A program made the position numbers and the translations under genes. A DNA stretch of 56,115 nucleotides from an uncultured delta proteobacterium (lineage in GTDB: Bacteria; Myxococcota_A; Polyangia; Polyangiales; Polyangiaceae), in assembly GCA_903906315.1 (NCBI GenBank), contig CAIVJW010000351.1, positions 1 to 56,115 on the forward strand, written 5' to 3'. A model generated the notes under the pieces. The model made no database searches, had not been told where the DNA came from, and saw nothing but the letters and a program-made list of their open reading frames with translations. This document shows positions 26,651-35,082 of this stretch, in pieces (position 1 is the first letter of the stretch; each line of letters opens with the position of its first letter).

Positions 26651-28135
26651 ATGTCGCGCAGGTCCAAGATCGGGTCGAAGGGGGTCCTCCTGGGCTCCGT
26701 GGTGGTGGTGTCCTCGCTCGCGGGCGCGTGCTCGAGCGACCCGGCCGGCGCCGGCGGGGGCGGGACGAACGCCGCGGCCGGCGGCGGACCCGCGACCGGC
26801 GCGGAGGGCGCGGGCGGCGCCGCCGCGGGAGCCGCGGTCGGCAGCTGCGCGCGGGTGAACCCGTTCTCGAAGGGCTCCGAGTGCAAGCAGTACACGGGCG
26901 AGGGTTGGACCGGCGAGTCGGCGCACGCCGACTGCGACGCCTCGATGGGCGGCCCCGGCGCGTTCACCGCGGGGGGCGTGTGCGCGCCGGCGTCGCTCCT
27001 CGGTCGCTGCGACGTCGCGACGGACGACGGCACGAGCTACGTGCTCTACAGCGAGGGCGACGACGCCGCGCAGTGCAGCATGACCCGGACGGGCTGCGAG
27101 ACCTTCGCGAAGGGCGCGTTCACCCCCGGCCCGGTCTGCGCGGGCGCCACCGGCGGTGGCGGGGCGCCGACCGGGGGAGGCTACGGGACGGTGCCGTTCG
27201 TGCAGCCCTACCGCGTCTGCAAGGACCCGGTTCCCGGCGAGCCGGCGGGCCACGGCGAGGCGGGCCAGGTCTGTACGTGGACGCTCATCTCTGGTTCGAC
27301 AGAGGTTGGACGTCACTACGAGGACTACGCCGCGTGCGCCGACGTGCTCACCCAGCGGCCCTACTGGCCCGCGCCGGCGCGTGAGGCGACGGCGCCCGGC
27401 GACCCGCGGCTCGAGGACGCGGCCTACCTGGGCGAGATCGCCTGGGCCAAGGCCCAAGTCGAGGCGAGCGCGTGCGTCTGCTGCCACGCCGATCGGCTGG
27501 CACCGAGCGGCGCGTCGCAGTGGGCGACGGACGCCGAGGGCATCTGGCTCGACGGCGTGCGCGACAGCGGCCTCGCCATGATGGCCGGCCTCGCGGACTC
27601 GACCGCGCTCGGCGCCTTTCCTGCCGAGGACAACAACGGCTTCGATCGGAGCGTCGTCGGCGTGCCCACCACGGACGTGGCGCGCATGAAGGCCCTCCTG
27701 ATCGCCGAGTGGGCGCGCCGCGGCCTCACGGACGCCGACGCCGCGAAGGTGCCGCCGTTCGGCGGGCCCCTGGTCGACCAGCTGAGCTACGAGCCGGGGC
27801 CGTGCAAGGACGGGCAGGGGGTGACCGCGGGAGGCGCGGTCACGTGGACCGGCGGCGAGGCGCGGTACGTGTACGTGCTCGAGGCCGACGCGAAGAACCC
27901 GGGCGTGCCGCCGAACCTCGACGAGCCCGCCGGGACGCGCTGGTTCGTCGAGGTGCCGAACGCGGCGCCGGCGGTCGCCACGGGGATCGCGTACGGCGCC
28001 GTCGCCGGGGACCTGCGCCAGCGCGTTCCTGCCTCCGGGGCGCCCGCGGCGCTCCAGGCCGGCGCGACCTATTACCTCCACGTGCTGAAGGACGTGGGCT
28101 TCCCCCTCACGCGCTGCCTCTTCACCGCCCCCTGA
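26651..28135 (+). CDS. Lipoprotein with a CxxCH heme-type motif
   Basis: 494 residues. The signal peptide ends in SSLAGAC, then a Gly/Ala-rich linker (30-65). Several disulfide-type Cys pairs follow up to about residue 180. ACVCCHAD at 274-281 contains C275-x-x-C278-H279, a c-type heme attachment motif, followed by a region rich in acidic residues. The C-terminal about 100 residues look like beta strands (YVYVLEAD, YYLHVLKD). GAGGAGCGAGG precedes the ATG. Possibly an envelope electron carrier or a sensor; no family is recognised and a structural Cys/His cluster is the alternative. Confidence 0.75.
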   Translation: MSRRSKIGSKGVLLGSVVVVSSLAGACSSDPAGAGGGGTNAAAGGGPATGAEGAGGAAAGAAVGSCARVNPFSKGSECKQYTGEGWTGESAHADCDASMGGPGAFTAGGVCAPASLLGRCDVATDDGTSYVLYSEGDDAAQCSMTRTGCETFAKGAFTPGPVCAGATGGGGAPTGGGYGTVPFVQPYRVCKDPVPGEPAGHGEAGQVCTWTLISGSTEVGRHYEDYAACADVLTQRPYWPAPAREATAPGDPRLEDAAYLGEIAWAKAQVEASACVCCHADRLAPSGASQWATDAEGIWLDGVRDSGLAMMAGLADSTALGAFPAEDNNGFDRSVVGVPTTDVARMKALLIAEWARRGLTDADAAKVPPFGGPLVDQLSYEPGPCKDGQGVTAGGAVTWTGGEARYVYVLEADAKNPGVPPNLDEPAGTRWFVEVPNAAPAVATGIAYGAVAGDLRQRVPASGAPAALQAGATYYLHVLKDVGFPLTRCLFTAP

Positions 28136-28421
28136 TCGCGACCGCGCGGCGCGCGGCGCGCAGGCGATTGCGTGCGGGGCGGACCGGTTGCGGCGCGCCT
28201 GTGGCACGTTGGTGCGCCGCCGTGGTGCGGGTCGCCACCGAGTCGCCCCGCCCATCGCCGGCGGCGCGCTGGTCGACGGAATGATCTGCGCGCGGGGATC
28301 GGAATGGAGAATAATCGCGGCCCCTCCTCCAGGCCCGATGCTGCGGAGCCGATTGGATGGACTGGCGGGGACGCGCCGGGCGCGCCTCCAGAGACCTCCT
28401 GATCGAGCGGGTGCACCCTTC

Positions 28422-29060
28422 ATGATCAAGCTCTTCCAGCTGCCGTACAGCCACTACAGCGCCAAGGTGAAGATCGCCCTCCTCGAGAAGGGCTTGCCGT
28501 ACGAGGCGCCCGTGCTCGAGGCCGGCTACACCCGGTCGGCCGAGTACCTCGCCCGCAACCCGCTCGGGAAGGTGCCCTACCTGGTCGACGGCGAGTTCGG
28601 CGTCGGCGAGTCCGAGGTGATCGTCGAGTACCTCGAGGAGCGCTACCCCGACCCGCCGCTGCTCCCGCGCTCGATCGAGGGCCGCGCCCGGAGCCGGTGG
28701 CTCTCGCGTTTCCACGACCTCTACCTCGGGCCGCAGCTTTCCACGCTGTACTTCGCGCTGTCGGACGGCCGGGCCGGCACCCCCGCCTTCGCGCCGGAGG
28801 TCGACCGGTTCGTCGAGCTCGTCGGGCTCCTCGAGTCGCACGTCGACCCGGCCCCGTACTTCCTCGGCGCGGAGTTCACCCTCGCGGATGCGTCGTACGC
28901 GCTCTCGTATCACTACGTGGTGACCCTCGGCGCAGCCCACGGCCGTCCGCTCGGCCCGGCCGACATGCCGAAGCTCACCGGCTGGTTCGCCGCCGTGTCG
29001 GCGCGTCCTTCGGTCGCGAAGGTCCTCGACGCCGCGAAGGTTGCGCTGGCGGGAGGCTGA
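28422..29060 (+). CDS. Glutathione S-transferase-like protein
   Basis: 212 residues. The N-terminal thioredoxin-like fold starts MIKLFQLPYSHYSAKVK and has NPLGKVPYLVDG with the cis-proline and ESEVIVEYLEERYP, the glutathione-binding Glu-Ser pair. The C-terminal helical domain contains the N-capping motif LADASYAL. Ser10 or Tyr9 region could activate the thiol. It would conjugate or reduce electrophiles or peroxides. ATG 28422 is used; the frame is open further upstream without typical coding sense. A kinase gene starts 3 bases after its stop. Confidence 0.9.
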   Translation: MIKLFQLPYSHYSAKVKIALLEKGLPYEAPVLEAGYTRSAEYLARNPLGKVPYLVDGEFGVGESEVIVEYLEERYPDPPLLPRSIEGRARSRWLSRFHDLYLGPQLSTLYFALSDGRAGTPAFAPEVDRFVELVGLLESHVDPAPYFLGAEFTLADASYALSYHYVVTLGAAHGRPLGPADMPKLTGWFAAVSARPSVAKVLDAAKVALAGG

Positions 29061-29063
29061 ACC

Positions 29064-30956
29064 GTGTCCGCTCCGCTTCGGTTCCAGGCCCTCGAGTCGT
29101 TCGAGTGGTCGGACACCCCCATGTGGGTGTTCGATTTCGCCCACCGCCGCATGGCCTGGGCGAATGCGAGCGGGGTCGCGTTCTGGGACTCGCCCTCGCT
29201 CGCGGAGCTCCTCGCGCGCGACTTCTCGAAGCTGTCCGAGGCGACCGTCATCCGCAACGAGGCCACGCTCGCGGAGCACGCCGCGGGGCGCAGCTGCCGC
29301 GAGCAGTGGACGCTCTACCCGAAGGGTAAGCCGGTCACGGTCAAGGCGCACAGCACCGGGGTCTACCTGGCCGACGGCACGCTCGCGATCCTCTACGAGG
29401 CGCACCCCGTCCCCGAGGGCGTCGACCCCACGGTGCTGCGCGCCGTCGAGGCGCTCCAGCACACCTCGGTCCGCGTCGCGCTGCACCGCATGGACGGCGT
29501 CGCCGTGCTGCGCAACCCGGCGGCCGTGCGCGTGCTCGGGTCGCTCGCGCCGGACGCGGAGGTCGACGACTTCGCGGCCATGTTCGTCGACAAGGCCGCG
29601 GCCGCGCGCGCGCGGGTGACGGTCGAGGGCGGGGGCACGTTCAGCGAGGAGGTCGAGCTCGTGACGCCCGACGGGGCTCGCTGGCACGGCCTCGACGCGC
29701 GCCCGGTGCTCGACCCGGTGACGGGCGCGACCCTCGTCCAGGTGAACGCCCGCGACATCAGCGACCGCAAGGCCGCCGAGCGCGCGCTCGAGCGCGCCAA
29801 GCAATACGCCGAGGCCGCCAGCGTCGCGAAGAGCCAGTTCCTCGCGAACATGAGCCACGAGATCCGGACGCCGATGAACGGCGTCATCGGCATGCTCGAG
29901 GTGGTCCTCGAGACCGAGCTCGCCCCGCACCAGGTTCGCCACCTCGAGATGGCGCGGACCGCGGCCGACTCCCTGCTGTCGGTGATCAACGAGATCCTTG
30001 ATTTTTCGAAGATCGAGGCGGGCCAGGTGCAGCTCGAGCGGATCAACGTCGACGTGCGCGGGGTCGTCGACCAGGTCATCGCGCCCATGCAGGTCCGCGC
30101 GCGCCAGAAGTCCCTGCGCTTGCGCGCGGCCGTCGACCCGGCGATCCCGCTGCGCCTGCTCGGCGACCCGCATCGGCTCACGCAGGTGCTCGTGAACCTC
30201 GTCGGCAACGCGCTCAAGTTCACCGAGCGTGGCTTCGTCGTCGTGTCGGCGGATCTCATCGAGCAGAAGGGCACGACGGCGGAGGTCCTCTTCGCGGTGC
30301 GCGACACCGGCATCGGCATCGCGCCCGAGCACCAGAAGCGCATCTTCGAGCAGTTCGTGCAGGCGGACGGGTCGACCACGCGCCGATTCGGAGGCACGGG
30401 GCTCGGCCTGTCGATCTGCTCGCGCATCGTGCGTCTCATGGGGGGTGAGCTGTGGGTCGAGAGCGAGCCGGGCAAGGGCAGCTCCTTCCGGTTCCGCGTC
30501 CCGCTCTCGACGCCGCCTCGCGAACAGGCGAGCGTGCCCGTGATGTCGACGACCCACGCCGCGCGCCGCGAGCCGTTCGGGCGCAAGCGCACGATCTTGC
30601 TCGCCGAGGACAACGCGGTAAACCAGGAGGTCGCGGTGACGATGCTCCAGAGCCTCGGGTTCCAGGTCCTCGTCGCCGACGACGGGCGCAAGGCCGTCGA
30701 CGCGGCCGAGACGCGCCCCGACATCGTGCTGGTGCTGATGGACGTGCAGATGCCTGGGATGGGCGGCTTCGAGGCCACGGCCGAGCTCCGTGCTCGTGAG
30801 CACGCCGGCGCCCCGCGCGTGCCGATCCTGGCGATGACCGCCCACGCGATGGAGGGCGATCGCGCGCGCTGCCTCGCGGCGGGCATGGACGACTACGTGT
30901 CGAAGCCCATTCGGCTGGCGACGCTCGTCGAGGTGCTCCAGCGCTGGGCGCCCTGA
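29064..30956 (+). CDS. PAS hybrid histidine kinase with C-terminal receiver
   Basis: 630 residues from GTG 29064. Two PAS-like domains (about 10-115 and 125-238) precede HisKA with His265 in [11 protein letters not shown]. The ATPase domain has [23 protein letters not shown] and GGTGLGLS. The receiver (508-628) has Asp560 in [12 protein letters not shown] and a KPI lysine. No membrane helix and no HPt, so an external HPt protein would be needed for a full relay; the HPt domains of the two minus-strand kinases are candidates. It lies 3 bases after the glutathione transferase gene, probably in one transcript. Confidence 0.92.
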   Translation: MSAPLRFQALESFEWSDTPMWVFDFAHRRMAWANASGVAFWDSPSLAELLARDFSKLSEATVIRNEATLAEHAAGRSCREQWTLYPKGKPVTVKAHSTGVYLADGTLAILYEAHPVPEGVDPTVLRAVEALQHTSVRVALHRMDGVAVLRNPAAVRVLGSLAPDAEVDDFAAMFVDKAAAARARVTVEGGGTFSEEVELVTPDGARWHGLDARPVLDPVTGATLVQVNARDISDRKAAERALERAKQYAEAASVAKSQFLANMSHEIRTPMNGVIGMLEVVLETELAPHQVRHLEMARTAADSLLSVINEILDFSKIEAGQVQLERINVDVRGVVDQVIAPMQVRARQKSLRLRAAVDPAIPLRLLGDPHRLTQVLVNLVGNALKFTERGFVVVSADLIEQKGTTAEVLFAVRDTGIGIAPEHQKRIFEQFVQADGSTTRRFGGTGLGLSICSRIVRLMGGELWVESEPGKGSSFRFRVPLSTPPREQASVPVMSTTHAARREPFGRKRTILLAEDNAVNQEVAVTMLQSLGFQVLVADDGRKAVDAAETRPDIVLVLMDVQMPGMGGFEATAELRAREHAGAPRVPILAMTAHAMEGDRARCLAAGMDDYVSKPIRLATLVEVLQRWAP

Positions 30957-31024
30957 ATTAGGACGTCGCGACGGCGGTCGACAAAGACCTTCCCCTGCCG
31001 GTGTGCGCTGGATAACGTCGGACG

Positions 31025-32227
31025 ATGTTCCATGACCGTATCGACGCGCTCGAGGGTACCGAGCACGTCGGGGCGATCGGGGGCGCCGTCCTCGACGAGG
31101 ACGAGGACGCCGAGCTTCAGGGGCTCGTGCGCGAGGCCGCGGCCGCGCTCGGTGCGCCCCTCGCCCTCGTGTCGCTGGTGCTGCGCCACTTGCAGCTCTT
31201 CCGGGCGCACGTCGGCCTGCCGCCGGAGCTCGCGGTCGCGCGGGCGACCGATCGGTGCGTCTCGTTCTGCCAGTTCGTCGTCCGCGATCGCGCCCCGTTC
31301 GAGGTGACCCACGCCAGCCGCGACGAGCGCGTGCCGCAGGTCCTGACGCGGACCTACGGCGTGCAGGCATACCTCGGGATGCCGCTCTGGGTCGGGGGCT
31401 CCGTCGTCGGATCGCTCTGCGTGCTCGACGTCGTGCCGAGGACGTTCCGCGAAGAGGAGCGCCGCGCCCTGCGGGCCCTCGCCGACCGCGCGAGCGCGCG
31501 GCTCGCTCACCTGTCGACCGAGGTCCCCGAGGCGGCCTCGCAGCTGCTCGGTCGCGCAGCCGCTCCTTCGTTCGGCGAGATCCGCAACGTCCTCACGGCG
31601 CTGACGGGCAACGTCGTGCTCGCCCGCGTCTCGGCCGCCGAGCTCGCCGCCCGCCTGCGCCTGGACGGGCTGACGTCCGACGAGGGGGGGCCCACGGCCG
31701 AGTACCTCCTCGAGGTGCCGGCGACCGTCGGCGAGATCCAGATTTCGCTGGGTGACATCGAGAGCACGGCGACGCGGATCAGCACCCTCGTCGCCGCGCT
31801 CGAGGAGCTCAACCTGCCGAGCTCGCAGCCCGCGTCGCTGCTGGCCCTGCTGCGCACGGCCGATCACCTCGCGCACCACATGACCAAGCTCGTCGGGGGT
31901 GTGCGGCTGGTCTCGCCTCCCGAGTACGTCGGGCTCGCGGGGCGGGGTGGGCACGCGCTCCCCGCCCTGGCGGCGCTGCTCTCGATGGTGGCGAGCCGCA
32001 TGGTGAAGCGCGCCCTGTGGAGCGGGCTCGACCTGCGCGCCGAGGACGCGGGCGCGACGTTGACGGTCGATGTGCGGTCGCCGCTCTCGGGGATGGAGCT
32101 CGACGAGATCGCCGCGGAGCTGCGCAGCCTGCTGGCCGGCCGCGAGCTGGCGCTGCGCGTCGACGGATCGACCGTGCGGCTCGAGGTGTCGATCGCGCCT
32201 TCGATCGCGCCGCCCGAGATCGCGTAG
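31025..32227 (+). CDS. GAF-domain protein with degenerate kinase-like region
   Basis: 400 residues. The GAF domain (about 28-163) has the family phrase YLGMPLWVGGSVVGSLCVLD. Next comes a two-helix dimerisation-like region in which FGEIRNVLTALTGN aligns with the HDLRN-type H box, but the histidine position is Gly184. The final part (about 290-400) has strand-helix content like an ATPase domain but no N, G1 or G2 box. It therefore cannot autophosphorylate in the usual way and may act as a ligand-binding partner or scaffold for the kinases upstream. Start is ATG 31025. Confidence 0.75.
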   Translation: MFHDRIDALEGTEHVGAIGGAVLDEDEDAELQGLVREAAAALGAPLALVSLVLRHLQLFRAHVGLPPELAVARATDRCVSFCQFVVRDRAPFEVTHASRDERVPQVLTRTYGVQAYLGMPLWVGGSVVGSLCVLDVVPRTFREEERRALRALADRASARLAHLSTEVPEAASQLLGRAAAPSFGEIRNVLTALTGNVVLARVSAAELAARLRLDGLTSDEGGPTAEYLLEVPATVGEIQISLGDIESTATRISTLVAALEELNLPSSQPASLLALLRTADHLAHHMTKLVGGVRLVSPPEYVGLAGRGGHALPALAALLSMVASRMVKRALWSGLDLRAEDAGATLTVDVRSPLSGMELDEIAAELRSLLAGRELALRVDGSTVRLEVSIAPSIAPPEIA

Positions 32228-32245
32228 CGCTACGCCACGAGGGCG

Positions 32246-32959
32246 TCAGCGCCCGGCGCCCGCCGATCGCTCGAGCACGATCACCCGGCCCGTCGGGGTG
32301 GCCAGCGTCGTCCGGTGCACGACGCCGTATCGCTTCATGGCCCGCGCGGCCGCGGCGAGCTCTTCGTCCGCGCGCTGGCCCTTGATGAGCAGCAGGATCC
32401 CGCCTCGCTTCGCGAGCGGCGCGGTGAGCGCGACGAGTGCCTCGGTGCGCGCCACGGCGCGGGCGGTGACGGCGTCGAACGTGCCACCGAGCGGCCCGGA
32501 GGCCACCTGCTCGGAGCGATCGGCGAGGACGCGCACGCGGGTGAGCCCGATCGCGTCGCACACGTCGCGGAGGAAGGCGGCCTTCTTCTGGGTGGACTCG
32601 ATCAGCGTGACCTCGAGGTGGGGCGCGGCGATCGCGATCGGGATGCCGGGCACGCCTCCGCCGGACCCGACGTCGACGACCTGGGCGCCGGGCGGGAGAT
32701 CCGCGATCAGGGGCATCAGCGTGAGGGCGTCGAGGATGTGGCGTTCCCACGCCTCCGTCGGGTCGACGATGGAGGTGAGGTTCAGCTGATCGTTCATCGC
32801 GAGCAGCCGCGCGAGGTAGTCGCCGAGCACTTCGAACGCGGCGGCGTCGATGCGCGCGCCGACGGCCTCGAGGCGCGCGGCGAAGCCCTCGGGGGGGGCG
32901 AGGCGGGGCGGCGAGGGGAGCTCGAGGCGAGGGCGAGGGGGGGCTTCGGGGCGCGTCAC
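32246..32959 (-). CDS. rsmG: 16S rRNA (guanine527-N7)-methyltransferase RsmG
   Basis: 237 residues. RsmG adds the N7 methyl group of G527 in 16S rRNA using S-adenosylmethionine. The fold is seen in NDQLNLTS, the SAM motif VVDVGSGGGVPGIPIAI and LIESTQKKAAFLRDV, with VTARAVAR further on; all are classic GidB/RsmG signatures. The N-terminal about 25 residues are Pro-rich and not part of the family. GTG 32959 is the start. It faces the GAF gene tail-to-tail with only 18 bases between. It is not linked here to gidA or parAB as in many bacteria. Confidence 0.95.
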   Translation of the reverse strand: MTRPEAPPRPRLELPSPPRLAPPEGFAARLEAVGARIDAAAFEVLGDYLARLLAMNDQLNLTSIVDPTEAWERHILDALTLMPLIADLPPGAQVVDVGSGGGVPGIPIAIAAPHLEVTLIESTQKKAAFLRDVCDAIGLTRVRVLADRSEQVASGPLGGTFDAVTARAVARTEALVALTAPLAKRGGILLLIKGQRADEELAAAARAMKRYGVVHRTTLATPTGRVIVLERSAGAGR

Positions 32960-33087
32960 TGCGGCGCAGCGTAGCCGCGGAAGGCCCCGCCGGGGTGGGG
33001 TTCGAGGTCGGCTGGTCGGCGCCGGCCCGATCGCGGGGCGCGGCGCCTTTGGTGCGGCCGACGCGCGTTCGGGTATACGTCAGGGTC

Positions 33088-33693
33088 GTGGCGACCTCCA
33101 TTCAGGGACTGGCCCCGGGATTCCTCGTCGCGTCGCCGCCGCTCGGCGACCCGAACTTCGACCGCACCGTCGTGCTGCTCGCCGTGCACGGCGACGGCGG
33201 TGCGCTCGGCTTCGTGGTGAACCGCGCGGCGCCGGTGACGATCGGCGAGCTCCTGTCGATCGCCGGCTACGGCGAAGGCCTTGTCGAGGCGACCCCCGTG
33301 CACGTCGGCGGCCCGGTGCAGCCGAGCTCGGGCTGGGTCGTGATGGTCGACCCGGACCTCGACGCGGCCTTGGGGAGCGTGCTCGCGGTCGGCGATCGGG
33401 TGCGGGTCACCTCGTCGCGCGCGGCGTTCGACGCGATGGCGCGGGACGTCGAGGACGGCAAGCCCATCGGCGGGTCGCACGATCCGCGGCGCCGGATGGT
33501 GTTGCTCGGCTACAGCGGGTGGGGCCCGGGGCAGCTCGAGGGCGAGATCGCGGCGGGCGCGTGGCTGCCGGTGCCGCTCGACGAGCGCGTGCTGTTCGAC
33601 GTCCCGCTCGAGGACCGCTGGCAGGAGGCCTACGCGCTGCTCGGCCTGAGCCCGGCCGCGATGATGACGCTGGGGAGCGGCGGGGACGCGTAG
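33088..33693 (+). CDS. YqgE/AlgH family protein (UPF0301)
   Basis: 201 residues, slightly above the family's 180-190. The N-terminal phrase APGFLVASPPLGDPNFDRTV and GALGFVVNR, then VHVGGPVQ and LGYSGWGPGQLEGEI, are family signatures. AlgH/YqgE has no settled biochemical role. GTG 33088 is chosen because the family's opening phrase begins 9 residues later. It is divergent from rsmG with 128 bases between. Confidence 0.93.
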   Translation: MATSIQGLAPGFLVASPPLGDPNFDRTVVLLAVHGDGGALGFVVNRAAPVTIGELLSIAGYGEGLVEATPVHVGGPVQPSSGWVVMVDPDLDAALGSVLAVGDRVRVTSSRAAFDAMARDVEDGKPIGGSHDPRRRMVLLGYSGWGPGQLEGEIAAGAWLPVPLDERVLFDVPLEDRWQEAYALLGLSPAAMMTLGSGGDA

Positions 33694-33735
33694 CGCGCGG
33701 GCAGGCCCGGCGGCGGGCGCTCGGGTCGGCGGCGA

Positions 33736-34971
33736 TCATCGCGCAGCAGGGCCGGCTGCCGCGGGGCGCGCGGCGGTGACGCGGGCGGCCCAGCGCAGGG
33801 CGGGCCGCTCGACGACGAGCCACGAGGCGAGGCCCATCGCGGCCGCGAGCGCGAGGCCGAAGAGCCCGTTCAGCGCGAGCGTGCGCGCGCTCTCGCCGAC
33901 GAGGTGGTAGCCGACCACGCCGAGCGCGAGCTGGTGGTAGAGGAAGACGCCGTAGCTCACGACGCCGATCGCGCGGAGCGGGGCGGGCGCGACGATCGCG
34001 CGCGCGCGGCCCTCGCACAGGCACGCCGACAGCACGATCGAGGCGGTGGCGATCGACATCGGCGCGTAGGGCCACGATCCGCCGGGCTCGAGCAGGAGCG
34101 CGCCCTCGACGCGGAAGCAGCCGACGAGCGCCGCGATCGACAGCGCGAGGGCGAGCGGGGCGAGGCGCGTCGCGCGGGCGGCGAGGCGGCCGTCGAGGAT
34201 CGCGGCGTGCGCGGCGGCAGCCGAGGCGCCGAGCACGAACTGATCGAGGCGGCTCGTCACGAGGCGGCGCTGGGTTACCTCGAAGATCGCGGTGCGGACC
34301 CCCGGCTCGAGGATCGCGCGGTGGAGCGCGTCGCGGCTCGCCCACGCGATCGCGCAGACGATCGCCGCGACCAGCGCGCGGCGGGCGGGGCGGGCCGCGT
34401 CGCGCGCGAGGAGCGGCCGCGCGAGGAGCGGCATGACGAGGTAGAAGTGCGCCTCGGTCGTGAGCGACCACGTGGCGCCGATGATCACGATGCCGCCGGG
34501 GGTGACGTAGCCCTGGAGCAGGGCGAGGTGCGCGGCGAGGGAGGCGCCGATGCCGTCGCGCGCGAACAACGCCGGGTGCGTCGCGACCACGATCGCGAGG
34601 GCGACGAGGTAGCCCGGGAAGATGCGCGCCGCGCGGCGCACGAGGAAGCGCCGGGCGGGCTCGGCGCGGCCGAGCTGGAACGCGCGCAGGTAGCCCTGCG
34701 CGAGCGAGAAGCCCGAGAGCACGAAGAAGAGATCCACGCCCCACCACGCGTGGTGCAGCACCGTGAGGACCCAGGGCGCGATCGCGGCGGGGAGCGCGGC
34801 CTCGGCGCGCGCGTCGAGGAAGCGCATGTAGCGGTCGCCGAGGTGCTGCACGAACACGGCGAGGATGGCCACGCCGCGGAGCGCGTCGAGCTGCGGCAGA
34901 ACGCGCCCGCTGCTCGGGGCGGGGCGGTCGAGCAGGCCGCGTTCGGGCCGCGTGGGGCGAGGCGTGGGCAT
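33736..34971 (-). CDS. Acyltransferase-3 family membrane protein
   Basis: 411 residues with about ten hydrophobic helices. The family's opening LDALRGVAILAVFVQHL and HAWWGVDLFFVLSGFSLAQGY are both present with the conserved Arg and His. Such enzymes O-acylate sugars of cell-surface polymers or antibiotics, using a cytoplasmic acyl donor. ATG 34971 is the start; the frame is open much further, over lnt, as a shadow. It is divergent from lnt with a 111-base gap. Confidence 0.9.
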   Translation of the reverse strand: MPTPRPTRPERGLLDRPAPSSGRVLPQLDALRGVAILAVFVQHLGDRYMRFLDARAEAALPAAIAPWVLTVLHHAWWGVDLFFVLSGFSLAQGYLRAFQLGRAEPARRFLVRRAARIFPGYLVALAIVVATHPALFARDGIGASLAAHLALLQGYVTPGGIVIIGATWSLTTEAHFYLVMPLLARPLLARDAARPARRALVAAIVCAIAWASRDALHRAILEPGVRTAIFEVTQRRLVTSRLDQFVLGASAAAAHAAILDGRLAARATRLAPLALALSIAALVGCFRVEGALLLEPGGSWPYAPMSIATASIVLSACLCEGRARAIVAPAPLRAIGVVSYGVFLYHQLALGVVGYHLVGESARTLALNGLFGLALAAAMGLASWLVVERPALRWAARVTAARPAAAGPAAR

Positions 34972-35082
34972 CGGGGACGGGCGCGCTCGACGCGGGAGTC
35001 GGCGCGGCGAGCCTAGCGGAGGTCGGGCGGCCGCGGGCGGCCTCGGCACCCGCGCGGGGCCGAGTCGTGATACGGCGCTCGG

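Noticed and set aside
15511-32227. The kinase cluster as a biosynthetic or defence island
   Set aside because: No synthase, nuclease, toxin or reverse-transcriptase gene is present; all genes fit signalling, lipoprotein or glutathione transferase families.
33049-33090. A leaderless promoter for the YqgE/AlgH gene (TTGGTG, TATACG)
   Set aside because: Spacing is 19 bases and the -35 matches poorly; too weak to list as a feature.
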